Source: Halobacteriales archaeon (GTDB taxonomy: Archaea > Thermoplasmatota > E2 > JACPAO01 > JAHFTW01). Taken from it: DNA of 6,859 bases. Positions 5,238-6,859 of this stretch are shown here, in pieces. A program made the position numbers and the translations under genes. Positions within the stretch are counted from its first letter, which is position 1. Each line of letters begins with the position of its first letter. The DNA is taken from the NCBI GenBank assembly GCA_020201445.1, contig JAIVGU010000214.1, forward strand, positions 1-6,859. The letters are read 5' to 3'. The notes under the pieces were generated by a model. That model was not told where the DNA came from, made no database searches, and worked only from the letters and a program-made list of their open reading frames with translations.

Positions 5238-5743
5238 TGGTCGCGGAGATACGTTCCCAGGTCGATGACCGGCTTCACGGCCTCGCGCCCGCCCTTGAAC
5301 GGCCCCACCACGACGCCGATGCCCATCGCCTCGCCGCGCGGGTTGGTGACGATGCAGGCGTCGTCGCGCTCCAGGCGCGGGTCGTGCCGCTCCACCGAGT
5401 CGCCCAGGACGTTGCGGCCGTAGAGGAACAGGCGCGCGGCGTGCTCGGTGACACGCACCGTCTGCCGCTCGGTCTTGCGCGCCAGCAGGACGGCGCCCTG
5501 GAGGTCGAGGTGGAACCCGCCGCGCTCCAGCGTCCCGATGGGGAGGCCCGCCGCGTCGCAGCCCTCCAGCAGCCCGGGGGGAAGCCCGTGCAGGCTGGAG
5601 CCGGCGAGGCAGACGAACTGGTTGCCGTCGCGCTCGACGATGGCGAGGTCGTTGAGGCCGAGCACCTTCGCGGCGAGCCCCCTCTCCATCGCCTCGAAGA
5701 AGCCGAGGACGGCGGTCTCCTCGTCGAGCGTCGGCCGCCTCAT
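5219..5743 (-). CDS. nip7: Nip7-family ribosome biogenesis protein with C-terminal PUA domain
   Basis: The 174-residue protein lines up along its length with eukaryotic Nip7, a 60S subunit assembly factor. The N-terminus MRRPTLDEET resembles human MRPLTEEET. IGTLERGGFHLDL at about 69-81 corresponds to the LGTxxGKFTxxxxFRL region. LFLYGRNVL at 105-113, followed by Met-Gly-Ile-Gly-Val at 140-144 and a final DLGTYLRD at 161-168, matches the PUA domain, the RNA-binding part. Its length is normal for the family. In archaea it is expected to bind rRNA during large-subunit maturation. The ATG overlaps the stop of the upstream NOP2/Sun methyltransferase (ATGA at 5740-5743), so the two proteins are probably translated in coupled fashion. 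The C-terminal DGGEE lies in a repeat that recurs 80 bp downstream. Confidence 0.88.
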   Translation of the reverse strand: MRRPTLDEETAVLGFFEAMERGLAAKVLGLNDLAIVERDGNQFVCLAGSSLHGLPPGLLEGCDAAGLPIGTLERGGFHLDLQGAVLLARKTERQTVRVTEHAARLFLYGRNVLGDSVERHDPRLERDDACIVTNPRGEAMGIGVVVGPFKGGREAVKPVIDLGTYLRDQDGGEE

Positions 5744-6759
5744 GCGCCGGCCCCTTTGGTGAGCCGCGCCACGAAGAAGCCGAGCGTCGGGTGGATGCCG
5801 GGCAGGAAGCGCCGCGCCTTGGCCAGGCTGGGGTCGAGCGTGTAGCCGGGCCACTCGGTGACGCCCTGGGCGAGCGGGACGCCGCCGACGCGGTCGAACG
5901 GCAGCGTCTCCATGCGGTAGCCGCGCTCCAGCAGGCGCTGCACCTGCGCCTCGTTCTCCTCCGGTGCGAAGGTGCAGGTCGCGTAGACCAGCGTGCCGCC
6001 GGGCTTGAGCACGCGGTCGGCGGTGTCCACCAGCTCCGACTGGATGGCGCAGAGCGTGGGGATCTCCTCGGGCTTGGCGAAGCGGCGGTTGCGGTCCTTC
6101 GGGATGGTGCCCTCGCCGGTGCAGGGGGCGTCGAGCAGCACCTTGTCCGCCCACGCCTCGCCGGGAAGCTTCTGGGCCTCATGCTTCCGCAGCACCGCCG
6201 TGGTGACCCCGGTGCGCTCCAGGTTGAAGCGGAGGGCGCGCATCCGGTCCCCGTCCGGCTCAACGGCCACGATGGCGCCGCGGCCGCCCAGGTCGCCCGC
6301 GACGTGCATCGTCTTGACGCCGGGGGCCGCGGCGAGGTCCGCCACGACGTCGCCGGGCTTCGCCTGCAACGCAAGCGGGGCGCTGGCGCTGGCAAGGTCC
6401 TGCAGCGTCGTCATGCCGAGCATGTGCTCGATGGTGGCGCCGGCGCTGATGGGGGCCTGCCGGATGCGCAGCACCTGGCGGTCGAGGTCGGTGCGGCTCA
6501 GTTGGAAGCCGCGCGCGCCAAGGCGCTTCTGCACCTCATCCACGTCGGCGCGCAGCGGGTTGACGCGCAGGTAGCGCGGAGGCTTGCGGCGCAGGCCGTC
6601 GAGCAGGACGCTGGGCTGGTCGGTGAGGCGCACCAGGCGGGCGACCATCCAATCACTGAAGCGGTGCTCCTGCGCCCACTCCCGCACGCGGGGGCCGGGC
6701 GGGAAGCGGGCCACCGGGAACGCGGTGGCCGCGGCGGCGGGCGGCGCGGGCTCAGCCAT
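5740..6759 (-). CDS. NOP2/Sun (RsmB/RsmF-type) RNA m5C methyltransferase
   Basis: This 339-residue SAM-dependent enzyme methylates carbon 5 of cytosine in RNA (rRNA or tRNA). An N-terminal region with PPRYLRVNPLRAD at about 60-72 corresponds to the family's pre-SAM domain. Motif I is DLAAAPGVKT at 141-150, with acidic Glu167 after the second strand. Motif IV is DAPCTGEGT at 210-218 with Cys213, which releases the product. Motif VI is YATCTFAPEENE at 259-270 with the catalytic Cys262. Both cysteines needed for catalysis are present. Motif I differs from the usual DxCAAPGGKT by Ala for Cys and Val for Gly. There is no C-terminal PUA extension; instead a separate Nip7 gene follows directly with a 4-nt overlap. 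The start overlaps the end of the upstream gene by 8 nt. The target, tRNA or rRNA, is not decided by the sequence. Confidence 0.93.
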   Translation of the reverse strand: MAEPAPPAAAATAFPVARFPPGPRVREWAQEHRFSDWMVARLVRLTDQPSVLLDGLRRKPPRYLRVNPLRADVDEVQKRLGARGFQLSRTDLDRQVLRIRQAPISAGATIEHMLGMTTLQDLASASAPLALQAKPGDVVADLAAAPGVKTMHVAGDLGGRGAIVAVEPDGDRMRALRFNLERTGVTTAVLRKHEAQKLPGEAWADKVLLDAPCTGEGTIPKDRNRRFAKPEEIPTLCAIQSELVDTADRVLKPGGTLVYATCTFAPEENEAQVQRLLERGYRMETLPFDRVGGVPLAQGVTEWPGYTLDPSLAKARRFLPGIHPTLGFFVARLTKGAGA

Positions 6760-6859
6760 GCGTCACCAGGTGGTCGCTGAGCCCCACCGAGGAGGTGGCG
6801 CCGCCGACTGTGCCGCGGCCGTCGCCCACCATCTCGGCCCAGCTCACCTCGTCGCGGGC
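6752..6859 (-). CDS. C-terminal end of an unidentified gene
   Basis: An open frame enters from the right window edge and ends with TGA at 6752-6754, giving the last 35 residues, ending SDHLVTHG. About 33 of the 35 codons end in G or C, as in the confirmed genes, so it is very likely coding. Its last 8 nt overlap the start of the NOP2/Sun gene, which places it in the same operon. The fragment is too short to recognise a family. Confidence 0.65.
   Translation of the reverse strand, partial: ARDEVSWAEMVGDGRGTVGGATSSVGLSDHLVTHG

Noticed and set aside
5139..6395. 418-codon minus-strand frame over the methyltransferase and Nip7 genes
   Set aside because: It is an off-frame shadow rich in Arg, Ala and Ser. 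Only its last 27 codons are of interest, as the mini-ORF.

Overview
The window is very GC-rich, and almost every real reading frame ends its codons in G or C. The gene set and the promoter layout point to an archaeon. There is a THEP1-type NTPase, a stand-alone Nip7 next to a NOP2/Sun-family RNA methyltransferase, and several genes with an AT-rich, TATA-like element centred about 26-28 nt before the start codon. That spacing is what leaderless archaeal transcripts would show. A high-GC member of the Thermoplasmatota is my guess, but the sequence alone does not fix the lineage.

Layout from left to right. Bases 1-1588 lie on the minus strand: a truncated Coq7-like di-iron (ferritin-fold) protein, a small three-helix membrane protein, and a THEP1 NTPase whose stop codon overlaps the membrane protein's start. 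Bases 1668-4696 form a plus-strand island of four genes: lipoprotein A, a DJ-1/PfpI-family protein, lipoprotein B (a paralogue of A), and a small secreted eight-cysteine protein. Three of the four products appear to be exported. Bases 4714-6859 are minus strand again. Read in transcription order they hold the end of an unidentified gene, a NOP2/Sun RNA m5C methyltransferase, Nip7 and a Nudix hydrolase, linked by overlapping start and stop codons.

The right-hand operon looks like an RNA-modification and ribosome-assembly unit, with a Nudix enzyme appended across an odd duplicated junction. The plus-strand island is the least explained part. Two related lipoproteins of unknown function flank a PfpI-type protein, and the promoter of the second lipoprotein is enclosed by a perfect 8-bp inverted repeat. 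No rRNA, tRNA, CRISPR array, insertion sequence or integrase was seen. No intergenic stretch exceeds 130 bases.
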